NCBI GenBank assembly: GCA_038502055.1
Contig: JAXRKN010000035.1
Coordinates: forward strand, 186,001 to 250,000
From: Tanytarsus gracilentus
Lineage: Eukaryota; Arthropoda; Insecta; Diptera; Chironomidae
DNA length: 64,000 nucleotides
Reading direction: 5' to 3'
Shown here in pieces: positions 1 through 12,925 of the stretch (the first letter of the stretch is position 1; each line of letters starts with the position of its first letter). The position numbers were made by a program, and so were the translations under genes. Under the pieces are notes generated by a model. That model was not told where the DNA came from, did not search any database, and saw only the letters and a list, made by a program, of their open reading frames with translations.

Positions 1-566
1 TCCAGTTTAGATGTTGAAGGTTTTTCTTCCTCTTTTTTGGGTTTTTGACATTTTGTGAGCACAATTTGCTTAAATTCTTCGATGTACGTTCGATTATTAT
101 AAACATCGATGTTGATGTTGACATTGTCATAGAAAAATGCATGTTTAAATTTCGGAAGTTCATCAAAAATTTCGACTCCGATGTATTTGATTTTGTTGTC
201 GTCAAAGAAAACATTTTCCAAATCTTTATTGAACTCAAATAAATCTTTCGGCAAACTTTCAAGATGATTTCCTTCAACATCTAAATATTTTAAATGAGGA
301 AATTGTTTCAAATCTTCTTTCGAAATTGTTTTAAGATTTGAATTTGAAATTGTGAGATGAGTCAAATTCTCAAAAACTTTTCCGATTTCATTTGGAATTT
401 TTTCGACTTGTGAGTTTTGAATTTGAAGTGAATTGACATCGGCGTTGCTTTTTGATCCCAAATGTTTTCCTTGAAAAGTTTTTCGATTTACTTCAGCTGG
501 AAACTTTTCATATTTAACTTCACAATAATAAAAACCGAGGTAAAGTCCAAAACGACACTTAACCAT
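1..566 (-). CDS. LRR-BTB protein, 5' part (cut by window edge)
   Basis: Reading leftward from the ATG at 566, an open frame of 188 codons runs off the window. It begins MVKCRFGLYLGFYYCE and continues with leucine-rich repeats (for example LKTISKEDLKQFPHLKYLDV), ending at a segment rich in Lys and Glu. It matches the first half of the two complete paralogs at 17796-18950 and 34458-35597, including the context ATAAAGCGAACTCAAAATGG just before the start, so a BTB domain is expected beyond the edge. The LRR half should bind a partner; the BTB half, by family knowledge, mediates dimerisation or Cullin-3 adaptor function. No frame break is visible. It is divergent from the ABC transporter. Confidence 0.85.
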   Translation of the reverse strand, partial: MVKCRFGLYLGFYYCEVKYEKFPAEVNRKTFQGKHLGSKSNADVNSLQIQNSQVEKIPNEIGKVFENLTHLTISNSNLKTISKEDLKQFPHLKYLDVEGNHLESLPKDLFEFNKDLENVFFDDNKIKYIGVEIFDELPKFKHAFFYDNVNINIDVYNNRTYIEEFKQIVLTKCQKPKKEEEKPSTSKL

Positions 567-1362
567 TTTGAGTTCGCTTTATTGAAAATTAAAAAATTTG
601 TCAAAGACTTTAAAAAGAAAACAAATGTGAAGGGGAGCAAAGTGAGAAATTAAATTAAGGATCACAAAATCGTTGTGACTTACCCTTCGCAACAAACGTA
701 TAAAAAAGTGTTTGAATTTTAATTTATTAAAATTTTAATTTTTTTTTAATTTAATATTTTTTACTTTTAACGCTCACTTTTGAAGCTCATTTAACTTTGA
801 GTTTAAAATTGCTAAGAAAGTTAAATTTTTAGAGAACTCTTTGTGGAATTTTTTCAACTCTTTAAATTTCGGGCAAATTATTTTTAAAAAATATTTAATA
901 AAAATAAATTTAATTAATTGAAAGAATTTAAATTTTAGAAATTTTCTCACCTACTTTTAAATTCTTTGACTCAATAATTTTTAAAATTTTCAAAAAAAAT
1001 TATTCATTCGATATTTTTTTTCTCATCTGTTGCTTTTCTATTTTTGTTTTTATTCGACCCTCGACAAACCGCACGTGCTTTTCTCCTACCACCACCACCC
1101 AACCCTCCCCAAAAATGTCGACATTATTTTGAAACGCAGTGAAAAGTGAAAATAGAGAAAAATTTTCTCATGTGAAAATTTTCTCGCAATAAAAAATTTA
1201 AATTTTCGCGTTTTTCGAGCGAATTTCTTGAAAAATTTGCGATTAAAAGTTTAACAAGAAGAAAAGTTTAATCTTTAAAGTGGAAAGCGAAAGAAATTCG
1301 CCAAAATTTCGAGTGAAAATTGAAAAGAAAAACACGAAAAAATTTCAACCCTCAAAAATGCA
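567..1362. other. Intergenic region between divergent genes
   Basis: This stretch separates the minus-strand LRR-BTB gene from the plus-strand ABC transporter. It is AT-rich with long A/T runs, a CACGTG E-box-like hexamer near 1072 and a C-rich patch at 1085-1107. Promoters and 5' UTRs of both genes must lie here, but I see no convincing TATA box with initiator. No further gene is visible. Confidence 0.6.
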
Positions 1363-4300
1363 ATGACCGACCGAGGTGGGAAGGCAAAAGCGACTTTTGG
1401 GCAGCAACTGCGAGCCACAATTGTGCGAAATCTCCGTCTTAAAGTTCGCGATTCGTTAAAAACAACTGCGGAAATTTTTCTTCCCTTTTACACGCTCGGA
1501 ACTTTAATTGTGCTGAAAATTTTGATTCCGAATCCGAATTTTCCAGCAATTTTGGAGCCACATGGAAGTGGAAAAATCTTCGAGCACTTTAATGTCCTCA
1601 AAAATCACACGATTGCAGTCGTTCAGCATGGAAATGGAAGTCGACATCACATAAATGCTGTGAGTTGAGGAAAATTTTCATTTTTTCTTTTCGAGGGGGA
1701 AAATTTTCGTGACGTCAAAGTGAAACGGGAAAAGTGTTTGGGGTGAAAATGGGAAAGAAAATTTTGGAGGGAAAATTTATCGAGAACGGATAAGAAAGTG
1801 GAAAAAACTTGTTGAAGAAAAATTTTAATTTTTTAACGGTCAATTTTTTTTTAAATTTTAAATTTTTTTAAACCGTTACAATTTTTAAATTTTCCTCCAG
1901 TTTCTCAACTCAGTCAACGCAGTTTGGCTCTCAATGCATCCAGTGCCGGGCATGAACCGCATCAACTGGCACTTCTACTCCAACCAATCAGATCTCATAA
2001 CTGCCTACTGGCGAAATCCACCCAAAATGCCCATTGCCCTCGTGTTTCACAACGACGATCCATTCAACGGCCAACTTGAGTATGAAATTCGAACGAATCC
2101 TTCATTTTTTGTGACACCATCGACTTATGAACTTTACTCGTCGCCCGTAACATGTCGAATGACTGAAGACAATTATTGGTCGTCGATGATTCCGATCGAG
2201 ATGGGCGACGCGTGTCCTGTTAATCAGTATTTTTATTCGGGTTTCATTGCGCTGCAAACTTTGTTGGATTATACGAAAATAAGCGTGAGTTGATTTAATT
2301 TAATTAAATTTGAATTTAATAATTTAAAATTTTTTATACCAGTTCAAATTTTTAGACTTTTTAAAACACTTCAACAGCTTTAAAACCTCACAAATGTCTA
2401 ATTTTCTTCAATTTTTTAGCTCGCCTCATCGTGTCAACTTGGAGACTTCAAACTGCCTTCAATTTTCCTGGAAATGTTTCCAAAAGAAGCTTACACTGGA
2501 AACTGGCTCGTCGCATTTCGTTTAGTGATTCCAATCTACATGGTCATGGCCCTTTCACAGTTCATCACTTATCTTTTAATTCTCATCGTTGGAGAGAAGG
2601 AAAAACACATTAAAGAAGGACTAAAAATTATGGGATTGAGAGATTCGGTCTTTTGGGCCGCTTGGTTTGTCATCTATGCAATTTTTGTGACATTCTTGAC
2701 ACTGGTTTCGGTTGTGCTGCTGTTTTCTCTTGGAGTCTTTCAATACACAAATTATTTTCCCGTTTTCTTGCTGATTTGGCTTTACAGCTTGAGCGTGATT
2801 GTGATTGCGTTTGTGATAACGCCGTTCTTCGATAATTCGAGGGTGAGTTGGAATGTTTTAAAGAATTTTAATAGAATTTTCATTAATTTTCTTCCTCACT
2901 TTCAGACCGCCGGAATTCTCGGAAATTTTATCGTCAACATCATGTCGCTTTTTTATTTCATTCAAGTCTTTCTCGATCATGATGACACTTCAGTTGCTCT
3001 TTGGATTGTTTCGCTGATTTCACCAACTGGATTTGCATTGGCGATGGACAAAATTTTAGTGTTGGACATTAAAGGCGAAGGAGTGACATTGAGCAATTTG
3101 TGGAGGTGAGATGTGAACTTTTTGGTTTTAAAAATTTTGTTAAAAAAGATATCATTTTTTAAATTAATAACCGGTTGAACTATATTTAATTTAAACCGGT
3201 TGAACCGGTAACCTCATTTAAGTTCAACCGGTTAAACCATTAAAACGAATTTAATTAAAACCTGTTGAACTGTTAAAATATTTTTTCTTATCAGTTTGAT
3301 TTACTGGTTTTTTTAGTTTTGAATTAAAACCGTTTAAAAAATTAACCGGTTTAACCGATAACAGAAAATATTTAACTTTAATTTTTCTTTCCTCACATTT
3401 TAGCGGTCCTGGAATACCTCTCGGCGGTTCAATTCTTATGATGGCCTTCGACATTGTCCTTTACACTCTTCTCGCTCTCTATCTCGATGCGGTCATTCCG
3501 AGTGAACACGGAACCAAGCAAAAACCGTTTTTCTGTCTTTCTCCATCATTTTGGTTTTCATCAAAGAACGAAGTTAAAGTTCCACTTCTGAATGGTCATG
3601 GAATTGTTGAGTCGACTGTTCACTCGTTTAATGCTCATGAAGCTGATGTTGAACCTGTGCCGAGAGAAATGCGAGGAAAAGAAGCAATAAAAATTGTTGA
3701 TTTAGTGAAAACTTTTAATGCAAATTGTTGCGATAAGGAAAAAGTGACTGCGGTTAATGGAATTAATTTGACGATTTATGAAGGTGAGAAAAATTGTTTT
3801 AAAAATCCTAAAATTAATATTAAAAATATTTTTAGGTCAAATCACCGCAATTCTCGGTCACAATGGTGCTGGCAAGTCGACACTCTTCAACATTCTCACA
3901 GGACTCACATCTCCAACACTCGGAACCGCTTACATTTTTGGTTATGACATCAGAAATCATTCTGACATGCAAATGATTCGACGAATGACCGGAGTTTGCC
4001 CTCAACATGACATTTTATTCGATGAACTCACACCTCGAGAGCATTTACACTTTTTCGCAGCCGTTCGTGGAATTACTCACGATGAAATTGAAGCTGAAGT
4101 CAATAAAACGATCAAAGATTGTGACATGAATGAAAACAGCGATAAAATAGTTAAACATTTGAGTGGCGGACAAAAGAGAAAGTTATCGGTCGCAATTGCG
4201 ATTATTGGAGATCCGAGAATTATAATTTTTGATGAACCGACAGCGGGTGTCGATCCATACTCGAGAAGATGCTTGTGGCAGTTGCTGCAATCGATTAAAC

Positions 4301-7300
4301 AGGGAAAAGTTATTTTACTAACGACACATTTCATGGATGAAGCTGACATTCTTGCTGACAGAAAAGCTGTGATCGCTAAAGTGAGTTTTTGAGAACCTTT
4401 AAACGGCTTTTAAAAATTTTTGTATATTTTGTAGACTTTTAAAATATTATATTTTTTAGACTTGAAATTTTAGAATTTTTCTAAAATTTTAACTAATCCC
4501 TCCAAAATTTTTTCTAGGGTCGTCTTCGCTGCTGTGGAACCTCACTTTTCCTCAAGAATAAATTCGGCATTGGCTATCACCTCACTCTCGTTCTCGATCA
4601 AAAAGCTCGTTTGACTCCAATTTCTAATCTAATTAATGTTCACGTTCCTAAAGCTGAAAAAGTTCGTCATCACGGTCGAGAGTTGAGCTATGTCCTGCCT
4701 CACGATGCTGTCGCTAATTTTGCGCCATTATTCAGTGACATTGAAGGCACCACTGGACAACAGCTTGGAATTGTCAGTTATGGAGTTTCGATGACGACAC
4801 TGGAAGAAGTTTTTCTTCAGCTTGAAAATGAGAAAGATGAACATGAAGATTTTGACAGTGGAAGTTCAAAAATTGTGAGATCGAGAGCAGTGAGTCGAAG
4901 CATGTCACTGCAGGGTAGATCGGGAAGTTCTTCGTCAGTGATTGTTGGAGAGAATTTTACTGATCACATTCACGTTCATGGTGATTTAAAAGGAACAATT
5001 AGGTTTGAAGACTTTTAAATTTATTTTAACGTCTTTTGAAATTTTAAATATTTTAGATCTCTCCCTGAACGTAAATCGTTGGCTTACGCGATTGACCACA
5101 ATATCGAGATTGACTCAAGTGACGAACCACCACTCATTCGACCCTCAAACGATCAAACAAATAAATCAAGCTGGATGGAACTCGATGACATTGTTCTTCG
5201 ACCTTCATTACTCTCAACAACTTATGCACTTTTAAAGCTTCGATTTGTTATTTTATTTCGCGATTTGCAGCGACTTTATTTGATGATTTTAGTTCCTTTG
5301 CTCTGTTGCGGCGTTGGACTTTATTTGAACTCGATTCAAATTGTTCTGCCGACTGTTAGATCCATCGAATTAAACAACGAAACTTATGGAGAGAATTCAA
5401 GGATTGCTGTTGTTGGAGGTGTGTTTATTTTGTATGGTTTTGATTATTTTTAAAAACCTTACAATTTTGTAGATTTTTAAAAAACCATACAATTTCTCAA
5501 AAATTAACTTCGAACCTCTTTTCAGGCCCGCAACCGCCAACATTACCCTCAACCCTCTTCCAAATTCCTTCAACCTCCATTCTTAACGCCCTTGACATAT
5601 CAATCTCACCCTCAATTGTCAATGACATCTTTAACCCACCGCAAGTTGGTCCCGGCGACTATGTCGATGACGATGCAGCCTCAACCGAAGTCATATCAAG
5701 TGAAATTATCGAGGAACTCAGGAAATTCGTAGAAACTGATGAAATTTTTAGCTCGAGCTATTCAACGCTTTTGAATCTCACGAAGACGCACATTGCAGCC
5801 TTTAATTTTAGCTCGATGGACATTTGTCGAAATGTAACGGTGACCGTGTTGTATAATGACACGGCAATGCACTCGCTGCCGGTTGCTTTGAATATGTTGG
5901 CGAATGCGATTTACTCGAAAGGTGAGTTGAGTTATTAATTTGTAGAGTTTGCGATTTTATAATTTTAAACTCTCCAAAATTTGTAGACTTATTTTAAAAC
6001 ATTTGTATGGTTTTTTAAAACTCAAATTTGAATTTCTTTACAGTTCTTCAAATGAACTCTGACGATCCACTTATTGCACCTTCCCGTCTACCAATCGTCA
6101 TTCACTCGCATCCACTTATGGTCACCGCACAATCTCAAGAGTTCGATATCGGAACTTTTTCATCTGCACTTTTCATCGGAATGATCTTCATCTTGGTTCC
6201 AGTTTCGTTGGCCATCGACATGGTGTACGATCGTGAGATGCAAGCGAAAAATCAACTTAGGGTCAATGGACTTTCGCTGAGTCTCTATTTCATCGCATTT
6301 TTTATTGTAATTTTCGCACTCATGGTTGTGATTTGTGGATGTTTACTTGTGATGGTTTTCGCTATGGACATTCCGTCGTTTCAACAACCTTCAGCACTTG
6401 CGACCGTTGCACTTTTTGTGGTGCTTTATTCACCGTCAGGTAAGAAATTTATAGATTTTTTAACGAATTTTTTTGAATTTAAAAAATTATTTTTAACGTA
6501 TTTTTTTTAATTTTCCAGCAATTCTCTGCAGCACTTGCGGTTCTTACTTCTTCGACCGCACCGACTCAGCTTTGACCTTTCTTCCCAACATCTTAACCTT
6601 TGCTGGCTTTGTGCCTTTTATTCTCGTTGCATTTCTGGACATGATGGCCATCGATCCGAAGGCCACAATCACGATTCACTATTTTCTCTCGATTCTCAAT
6701 CCAATGTACATTCCATACGCATTCATCTACTTTGTCGATCGAATTTATATCGCATGCACGATCAGCAGCGCTTGCGCAAATCTTTCAATCGTAAATTACA
6801 TGACGGAAGAAATTGTTGTGATGTTGGCGAGTTCAGTTTTGCACATTCCAATTTGGTGGGTTGGACTTCAAATTGCTGACATTAAAAAGAGCGGCGGAAG
6901 AGTTCGAGATGTGATTAGGAAAAAATTAAAGAGGGAAAAGGTGATTGAAGTCCCTGTTGATGAAACTTATGTCATTGGAAGCGAATATGAGGATGAAGAT
7001 GTAAAAATTGAGAGGGAAAGAGTTGCGCGAATGACTTCAATTGAGGTCGAGGATGGAAGTGAAGAAAATTTGAGTGAAGGACAGCCGATTGTGGTTGTGA
7101 AGGTGAGAAGAAATTTTGTAACGTATTTTTATGATTTAAATTTGAATTTGAATTTAAAATTACTTGAGTTCAAATTCAATTTTAAGTTCAAGTTCAGTTT
7201 TTGAATTTACCCAAAAAATTTTAACTCAAATTTTGAATTCACTCAAAAATTTTAAAATCAAATTTTAATTTTTTTCCAGAATCTCCGCAAAGAGTTTAAA

Positions 7301-8613
7301 GAGTCAACAAATTTTCTCTCATCTTGCTGCCTTCCCTCGCACCAACCACCGAAACCCTCAACAACCACCGAATCATCGCAGCCACTCAAATCTCAAAAAC
7401 AATCCTCAACCACTGTCGCAATCAAATGTCTTTCATTCTCTGTCGAGTCCGGTGAAGTTCTTGGCATTCTCGGACACACTGGTGCGGGTAAGACGACAAC
7501 ACTTCGAATTATCACCGGTGAAATTCAACCGACTCGAGGTCAAGTTAAAATTGCCGGACAAAATGTGATAAACAGTCAAAGCAATGCTCTTAAAATGCTC
7601 GGATATTGTCCACAAAATGATGCACTTTGGAAGAATGTTACAGTGATGGAACATCTTGAAGTTTACGCAGCAATTCGTGGAATTCATGGAAAAGACCGGA
7701 GAAGGTTGATCAACACATATTTGCATGGTTTACACATCACTGAACATGCGAACAAACAAACGAGACATTTATCGGGTGGAACAAAACGAAAATTAAGCTA
7801 CGCGATTGCAATGTTGGGCGCTCCAAAGGTTGTCTTACTTGATGAACCGAGCACTGGCATGGATCCAAAGTCGAAGAGATTTTTATGGGACACAATTTTA
7901 GGTGAGATTTGAAATTTAATTAATTAAGAAAATTTAAATAATTTTTTAAAATTTTACAGCAAGTTTTCAAGGTTCTCGCGGTGCAATTTTGACAACTCAT
8001 GCCATGGAGGAAGCTGACGCACTTTGTAGTAAAGTTGGAATTATGGCAAAAGGAGAATTGAGGTAAAAAATATATTTTGAATATAAGTTCAAATTTTGAA
8101 CTTTAAATTTTTGAACTTTAAACTTTTGAATTTAAATTTTGAACTTTAAATTTTCACCTTAAAATCCTTTACAGATGCCTCGGCTCGACTCAGCACCTCA
8201 AAAACCTCTACGGTGCCGGCTACAACCTTGAAATCAAGTTAAAACACCTCGAGGCCTTAACCACCAGCTCATCATACGACAACATTCCACTGCAAGCGAA
8301 AAAAGAGTGCAAAAGTTTTGTCTTTGAAATGTTTCCCGACGCTAAAATCGAGGAGAGTTTTGGCGATCGAATTGTTTGCTCAATTCCACAGCACAATGTC
8401 AGCTCATTAGCGCAGTGCTTTGAGAAGCTGGAAAAAGGTGAGCTTTGAAATTAAAATAATTAAAAAAATTTTAAAATTCTTCTTTATTTTTTTCCAGTAA
8501 AATCATCTCTCGGCATCGAAGAATATTCTTTCAGTCAAACGACTCTCGAGCAAGTTTTCCTCAAGCTCGCTCACTATGACGATGAAGTCAACAATGAGGT
8601 TGCGATTGTATAA
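1363..8613 (+). CDS. ABCA-subfamily ABC transporter (full transporter)
   Basis: A full-size ABC transporter with two TMD-NBD halves, about 1851 residues in 15 exons: 1363-1659, 1901-2284, 2420-2842, 2906-3105, 3404-3783, 3836-4380, 4518-5002, 5057-5418, 5526-5921, 6044-6439, 6519-7102, 7280-7901, 7960-8062, 8175-8437, 8498-8613. All junctions are GT-AG and in frame. NBD1 has Walker A GHNGAGKST, Q-loop CPQHD, signature LSGGQKRKLS and Walker B IIIFDEPTAGVD. NBD2 has GHTGAGKTT, CPQND, LSGGTKRKLS and VVLLDEPSTGMD. Each TMD has a first helix, a large extracellular loop and a cluster of helices, the ABCA layout; members move lipids across membranes. Both ATPase sites look intact. The ATG at 1358 opens only a two-codon frame, so 1363 is preferred. 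AATAAA-type poly(A) signals occur near 9166 and 9216. Confidence 0.93.
3169..3363. repeat. AACCGGTT-rich palindromic repeat in ABC transporter intron
   Basis: Inside the fourth intron the palindromic core AACCGGTT and variants (aaaccggttgaaccggt, ttcaaccggttaaacc, attaaccggtttaacc) recur in both orientations. The same motif cluster returns at 58279-58645 in an intergenic region. Its class is unknown to me; it could be a decayed repeat with internal palindromes. Confidence 0.6.
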
Positions 8614-9596
8614 ATTTAAAAGCTTAAAAATTATGGTTGAAAAACTTTGAAGATGAAAAATTTATTTAGGAAAATATCGAAAAAAAATTAGTAAGATCAA
8701 AATTTTCTGAGAACTGAGAAAATTTATAAATTTAAGAAAATCTCAGCTCTGGAATTTTTTTCGATATTCAAAGACCTGAAAATTTTAAACTTTCTTAATT
8801 TTTTTTAGCAAAGTGTGAAAAAAGTTAAAGAAAATATTTTTTTAATTAAAAAGAATTTTTTTTCTGTAGCTTGAGTTTGAAAATTTTTGTTACAAAAAAT
8901 TTGTTAATTTTGGAAAATTAATAATTCAAATAGAATGGGATGGAAATCAAAAATAATTTCACAAAATTTCTATCCCTGCTCTGCGCTTAAAAGCCTAAAA
9001 ATTGTTAATCAAATGAAAATGATATCAAAAAAAATGTCGAAAATTTTCTGTTAATTTTTTTATTTTTCGGTGTCGCAAAGCGAAAGTTAAAGGTTTTTTT
9101 TAAAAGCAATGAAATGAAAAATAATGAAAATCGCTTTTTATGTTCGTTTGATAGTAAAATATGAAAATAAAAAAGTTTTTCTCTTGGTAGTTTAAAAAAT
9201 TGTAAAATATTAGACGAAAATAAAAGAAAATGTTCGAAAAAGAATTTTTTGGGTGTTTTTAAATTTTTTTTAAAAATGTTGTTAGAGTCGACGAAAATTT
9301 TAACTGTTTAAAAATTTATCTCTGATTTAAATTTTTAGATTTTTTTTGAATTTTTTAAATTTTTTGAACGATGCATCAAAAATTTTCTCTCTCAGTGATT
9401 TTCAATAATTTTTTTACCAAGCAAAATCTCTCGCAAAAAATTGAGAGGAAATTTCTTTGAGAGAATAAAAATTTCTCTCTTGAATTTTGAGAGAAAGAGA
9501 GAAATGAAACAAAAAAATTTTAAATTAAAAATTAATTTTTTAAAAATTATTTAAAAGTTTTTATTTTATTTTAAAACAGAAAATTCATTAAATTTT
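8614..9596. other. 3' flank between convergent genes
   Basis: AT-rich DNA between the ABC transporter stop codon and the stop codon of the convergent neosin-like gene. It holds AATAAA-type sequences near 9166 and 9216 that could end the transporter mRNA. A GAGAGAAA-rich patch lies at 9420-9505. No open frame or RNA gene is visible. Confidence 0.6.
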
Positions 9597-12242
9597 TCAC
9601 AATTTTTCTTTTATAATTTTCATCACATTTTGAACTCTCTCGTCTGTTTTAATTTTATCGATTAAATTTCTTTTCTCGATTTCGTTCATTGAATGCGAAG
9701 AAATTTCAACTTTAGGAATTTTTTCGTTTAAAATATTAAAAATTTTATCTTGTAAATTTTTTTCGTCCTTTTTTGCTTTCAGATTCCAAAAACTTTCACC
9801 AATCTCGAATTTAATTTGTTCTTGCTTTTTGTCATTTAAATAATGAATGAGTGAATCATATTGAGTGACAGTCAGTGACGAATTTACGATTAACACATTG
9901 AGAAATTTTGAAATGTGATCAGGATGAGTTTGAAGTTCGTTGACGGTTCCGGAACTTTTTTGACGCAATTGAAAATCTTGAACGAGCAAGTTGAGACCGT
10001 CAATGTAGGGAATATTGTGATGCTCGACTGATTCACCTTGAAGGAACTAAAAATAATTAGTTAAATTATTAAAAATGAATTAAATTAATAAAAAAAAATT
10101 AATTGTATAAAAAATTTATTAATTAAAATTAAAATTACCTTATTAGGTAATTAATTAATTATTTAAGTAACTGAATTTAAATTAATTAAAAATTAATTGT
10201 TTATAAAATAAAAATTAATGATTTAAAAAACACTTATTTAAGTAATTTTAAATTAATCAAGTTAATTATTAGTTAACTCAAATTAATTTAAATTAGTTAA
10301 AAAAATTAATCAAAAAAATTTAAATTTTCAACTCACAACTAAAGTGAAGCTATTAAAAGTGACATTCTCATGAGTTAAGATGATGGTGTAGAAACTTTTA
10401 TTCTCCCTAAATTGACCCAAAACTTTTGCCTTGTCGAAAGTTGGATTCATAAAAACGATGTCGCACGAAATTCCCAAATTAATCAAAATTTCTTCAATTT
10501 TTTCAGCGAACGGTCTGAAAGAAAATTAAATGAATTTTTTTATCAAAAATCAGAAAATTTATTAAATTAGGTTTGAAACGATTTAATTTAAAATAACGCA
10601 GGTTCGCAGAATATAAAGTGAGTATTACTCTTACTCCTACAAAGTTACAAAAAAATTCTTTAGAAATTTTAATATCCATAATTGAATTAAATTTTTCAAA
10701 ATTGGATTTAAATCTGATTAAAATATTCACAAACTTTATTTTCATACCATTCACTCACCTTAAAACTTTTCCTTCTGCGATGATTTCACAGCAGGCAACT
10801 TTCATATTTTGACATTCGATGATTAAACTTTTTTCTGGTTTTTCTTGTGAGAATGATTCTTAAAATAAATAAAAAATACCGGAAAAAAATTAAAACGATT
10901 GCATGCAAAAATTAATTTAAAAAGATTAATTTTAAATTTGAATTAAATTATGGCGTAAATGCAATGAAATATTTAAATTGCATCATTCAGTAACAAAGAT
11001 GTGAAATCGAGTAAAAATTACATTACTAAAAATTTAATTTAATTTAATTAATTACATTTTCATACAAAATTCATAAAATTTCCCAAAATTAAATTAAAAT
11101 ACATTTTTGGTAATTGTCCATCTCTGTTCACAAACTGATTTGAGTTCAGAGTGAAAAAATTTATTAAATTATGAAATAGCTAAAAATATTTTTTTAATTT
11201 TATTTTTTTTAAAGTAATTTTCGGAAATAATTTGTAAATGTTTAAAATTAGATTTTTTGATGAAACTCAAACACAAAAAAAAAACGGGAACAAACTCGAT
11301 TAATTCTTTTTCTACAAAAGTTCAATAACACATTTTCAGCTAAAACAGGATTGTTTAGGAAAGTACAGACAGGCTGTCTCAGACAGATCAGTTTAATTTA
11401 TCACGATTCACGATCCAAGGACTTTAAAGATCAAAAATTTTGCGACTTTAAAATTTTATTAAAAAAATAATTAAGAAAATTTCAGAGATGGGCAATTACA
11501 AAAAATACAAAAAATTTCTTGGAATTTATTTTAATTTTAGTAAATTTCATGAATTTTGTATTAAAATGTAATAAATTTAATTTAATTATTTTGGTAATAT
11601 AATTAATTAAATTAAATTTTTTTAATGTAATTTTTGTTCAATTAATATGTAATTGTCCATCTCTGTTAAATTTCTTAAAATTAATTTTTAGGCGTTTAAT
11701 TTGAATTTTTCATCTTTAAATAATTTTTTTCAATATTTCTAAAAATTTCCAAAAATAGACGAAAATAATCTAAAAATGTTCGGATCATGCCTTCATCCGG
11801 TGTCTTTCAAAGTTTATTTTGATAAAGTTTAATACATTTTTAAAACAACTTGAACTTTTTCCATTTAATCCTCACCTGACTGCTTTTCATCACCTTCGTT
11901 GATCTTTTTATGCGTCTCTATTTCGCCATCACATGAAAAACTTTTAATTTTCGATTTTTTATCGCAATTTTTTCCCTCGTTTTTTGCTTTATTCACAAAA
12001 AATTTCTTTCCACATAATTCAATTCCGTTTGTGTTGTCGATCGCCTTACGAGCACTCTCTTGGTCCTCGAACTCAACGAACGCGTAAGTCGGATACCTTT
12101 TTTGCACCGACACGACTCTTCCATAGTTGGAGAAGATTTCAAATAAAAACGCAGGTGAGATTGCCGCAGAAAGATTTCCGACATAAATTTTATTTTGAAT
12201 ATTTGATAGATAAGATGACATCGGAGAAACACGTCCGTTCAC
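9597..12242 (-). CDS. neos: NCOA5/neosin-like RNA-binding nuclear coactivator
   Basis: Four exons in minus order, 11876-12242, 10759-10858, 10337-10514 and 9597-10046, join in frame to 364 residues. Exon 1 encodes an RRM with RNP2 IYVGNL and RNP1-like YAFVEFED, then a charged linker. The rest resembles the anticodon-binding-like domain of nuclear receptor coactivator 5: VLRPFAEKIEEILINLG, then ILTHENVTFNSFTLVFLQG, EHHNIPYIDGLNLLV and the C-terminal LTVTQYDSLIHYLNDKK. NCOA5 is a nuclear coregulator; the fly homolog is neosin. Reading past exon 1 without splicing meets TAA at 11865, but GTGAGG at 11875 is a good donor and the next exon fits its phase. Intron 1 (1,017 bp) carries two hAT-like MITEs. 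Symbol assigned by family resemblance from memory. Confidence 0.78.
10994..11126. mobile_element. hAT-like MITE (degenerate left end), neosin intron 1
   Basis: The right end TAATTGTCCATCTCTG matches the terminal repeat of the other short elements here. The left end is diverged (CAAAGATGTGAAAT). Flanks TTCAGTAA and TTCACAAA agree at 6 of 8 positions, compatible with an aged 8 bp target duplication. Confidence 0.55.
11483..11665. mobile_element. hAT-like MITE, neosin intron 1
   Basis: Starts CAGAGATGGGCAATTACA and ends with its near-inverse TGTAATTGTCCATCTCTG, 183 bp, AT-rich inside, no coding potential. Flanking 8-mers GAAAATTT and TTAAATTT match at 6 of 8. CAGAGATG-type ends and 8 bp duplications are typical of hAT non-autonomous elements. 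Confidence 0.75.
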
Positions 12243-12455
12243 AGCGAAGCGTCTGTTAGAACTAAATAAATATAGATTTTTTCTTCTTTATTTTTTTGCA
12301 TTTTTATCGGGCGGAAAAAATTCATTTCACCATCAATCTTTGAATTTTTTTTAATCTCTTTTCAATTTCGCAGTAATTTAATAAAACTTTAGCTCTGCAT
12401 TAAATGTTTGTTAAACTCACGGGAGAAATTAAAGAAATTCGGTTCAGTCTCTTAC

Positions 12456-12581
12456 CAGAGATGGATAATTACATTAAATCAAAATTAAATTATAAGAATT
12501 TAATTAAATTTTCATACAAAATTCCTGCAATTTTCCAAAATTTAATTAAATTACTTTTATTTCTTTGTTTACCCATCTCTG
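12456..12581. mobile_element. hAT-like MITE
   Basis: Starts CAGAGATGGATAATTACA and ends ACCCATCTCTG, 126 bp. Intergenic between the neosin-like and F-box genes. No convincing target duplication, so the flanks have decayed or the ends recombined. Confidence 0.65.
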
Positions 12582-12706
12582 GATTTTATTCTTCTTAACA
12601 TTTTTACAATCCAGCTCTATTAAAAAATGTATTAAGTTTATTTCGGATCGATTGTATTACAAATCTATTCATTTAAAATGTTTAATACTTTTGTATCTCA
12701 TAACTA

Positions 12707-12925
12707 CAGAGATGGGCAATTACGAAAAAATTTCATGCAATTTAATTTTATGAATTTTGTATGAGAATGTAATTTTTTTTAACTGCTCATCTCTGAAGAA
12801 GAGAAAAAACCAGAGCTGGACCATTACAAAAAATTACATTTAATTTAATTTAGGGAAATTTCATGAAAATTTAATTTAATTTTTTGTAATGTAATTTTAA
12901 ATTTTAACGTAATTGCCCATCTCTG
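12707..12925. mobile_element. Composite of two adjacent hAT-like MITEs
   Basis: Two elements abut: 12707-12795 (CAGAGATGGGCAATTACG to GCTCATCTCTG) and 12811-12925 (CAGAGCTGGACCATTACA to TAATTGCCCATCTCTG). The only matching 8-mers are the outer ones, CATAACTA before 12707 and CTTAACTA after 12925 (7 of 8). The pair therefore behaves as one insertion unit or as one element disrupted by another. Confidence 0.7.

Noticed and set aside
4077..4349. 90-codon antisense open frame in the ABC transporter
   Set aside because: Lies opposite the NBD1 exon with all its motifs; no homology or splice logic of its own.
11865..11875. TAA at 11865 as the real end of a stand-alone RRM protein
   Set aside because: A GTGAGG donor precedes it and the next exon continues in phase into an NCOA5-like domain.
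11899..12259. Several open frames opposite and beside the RRM exon
   Set aside because: The minus frame has RNP1 and RNP2 motifs and fits the rest of the neosin-like gene, so the others are shadows.
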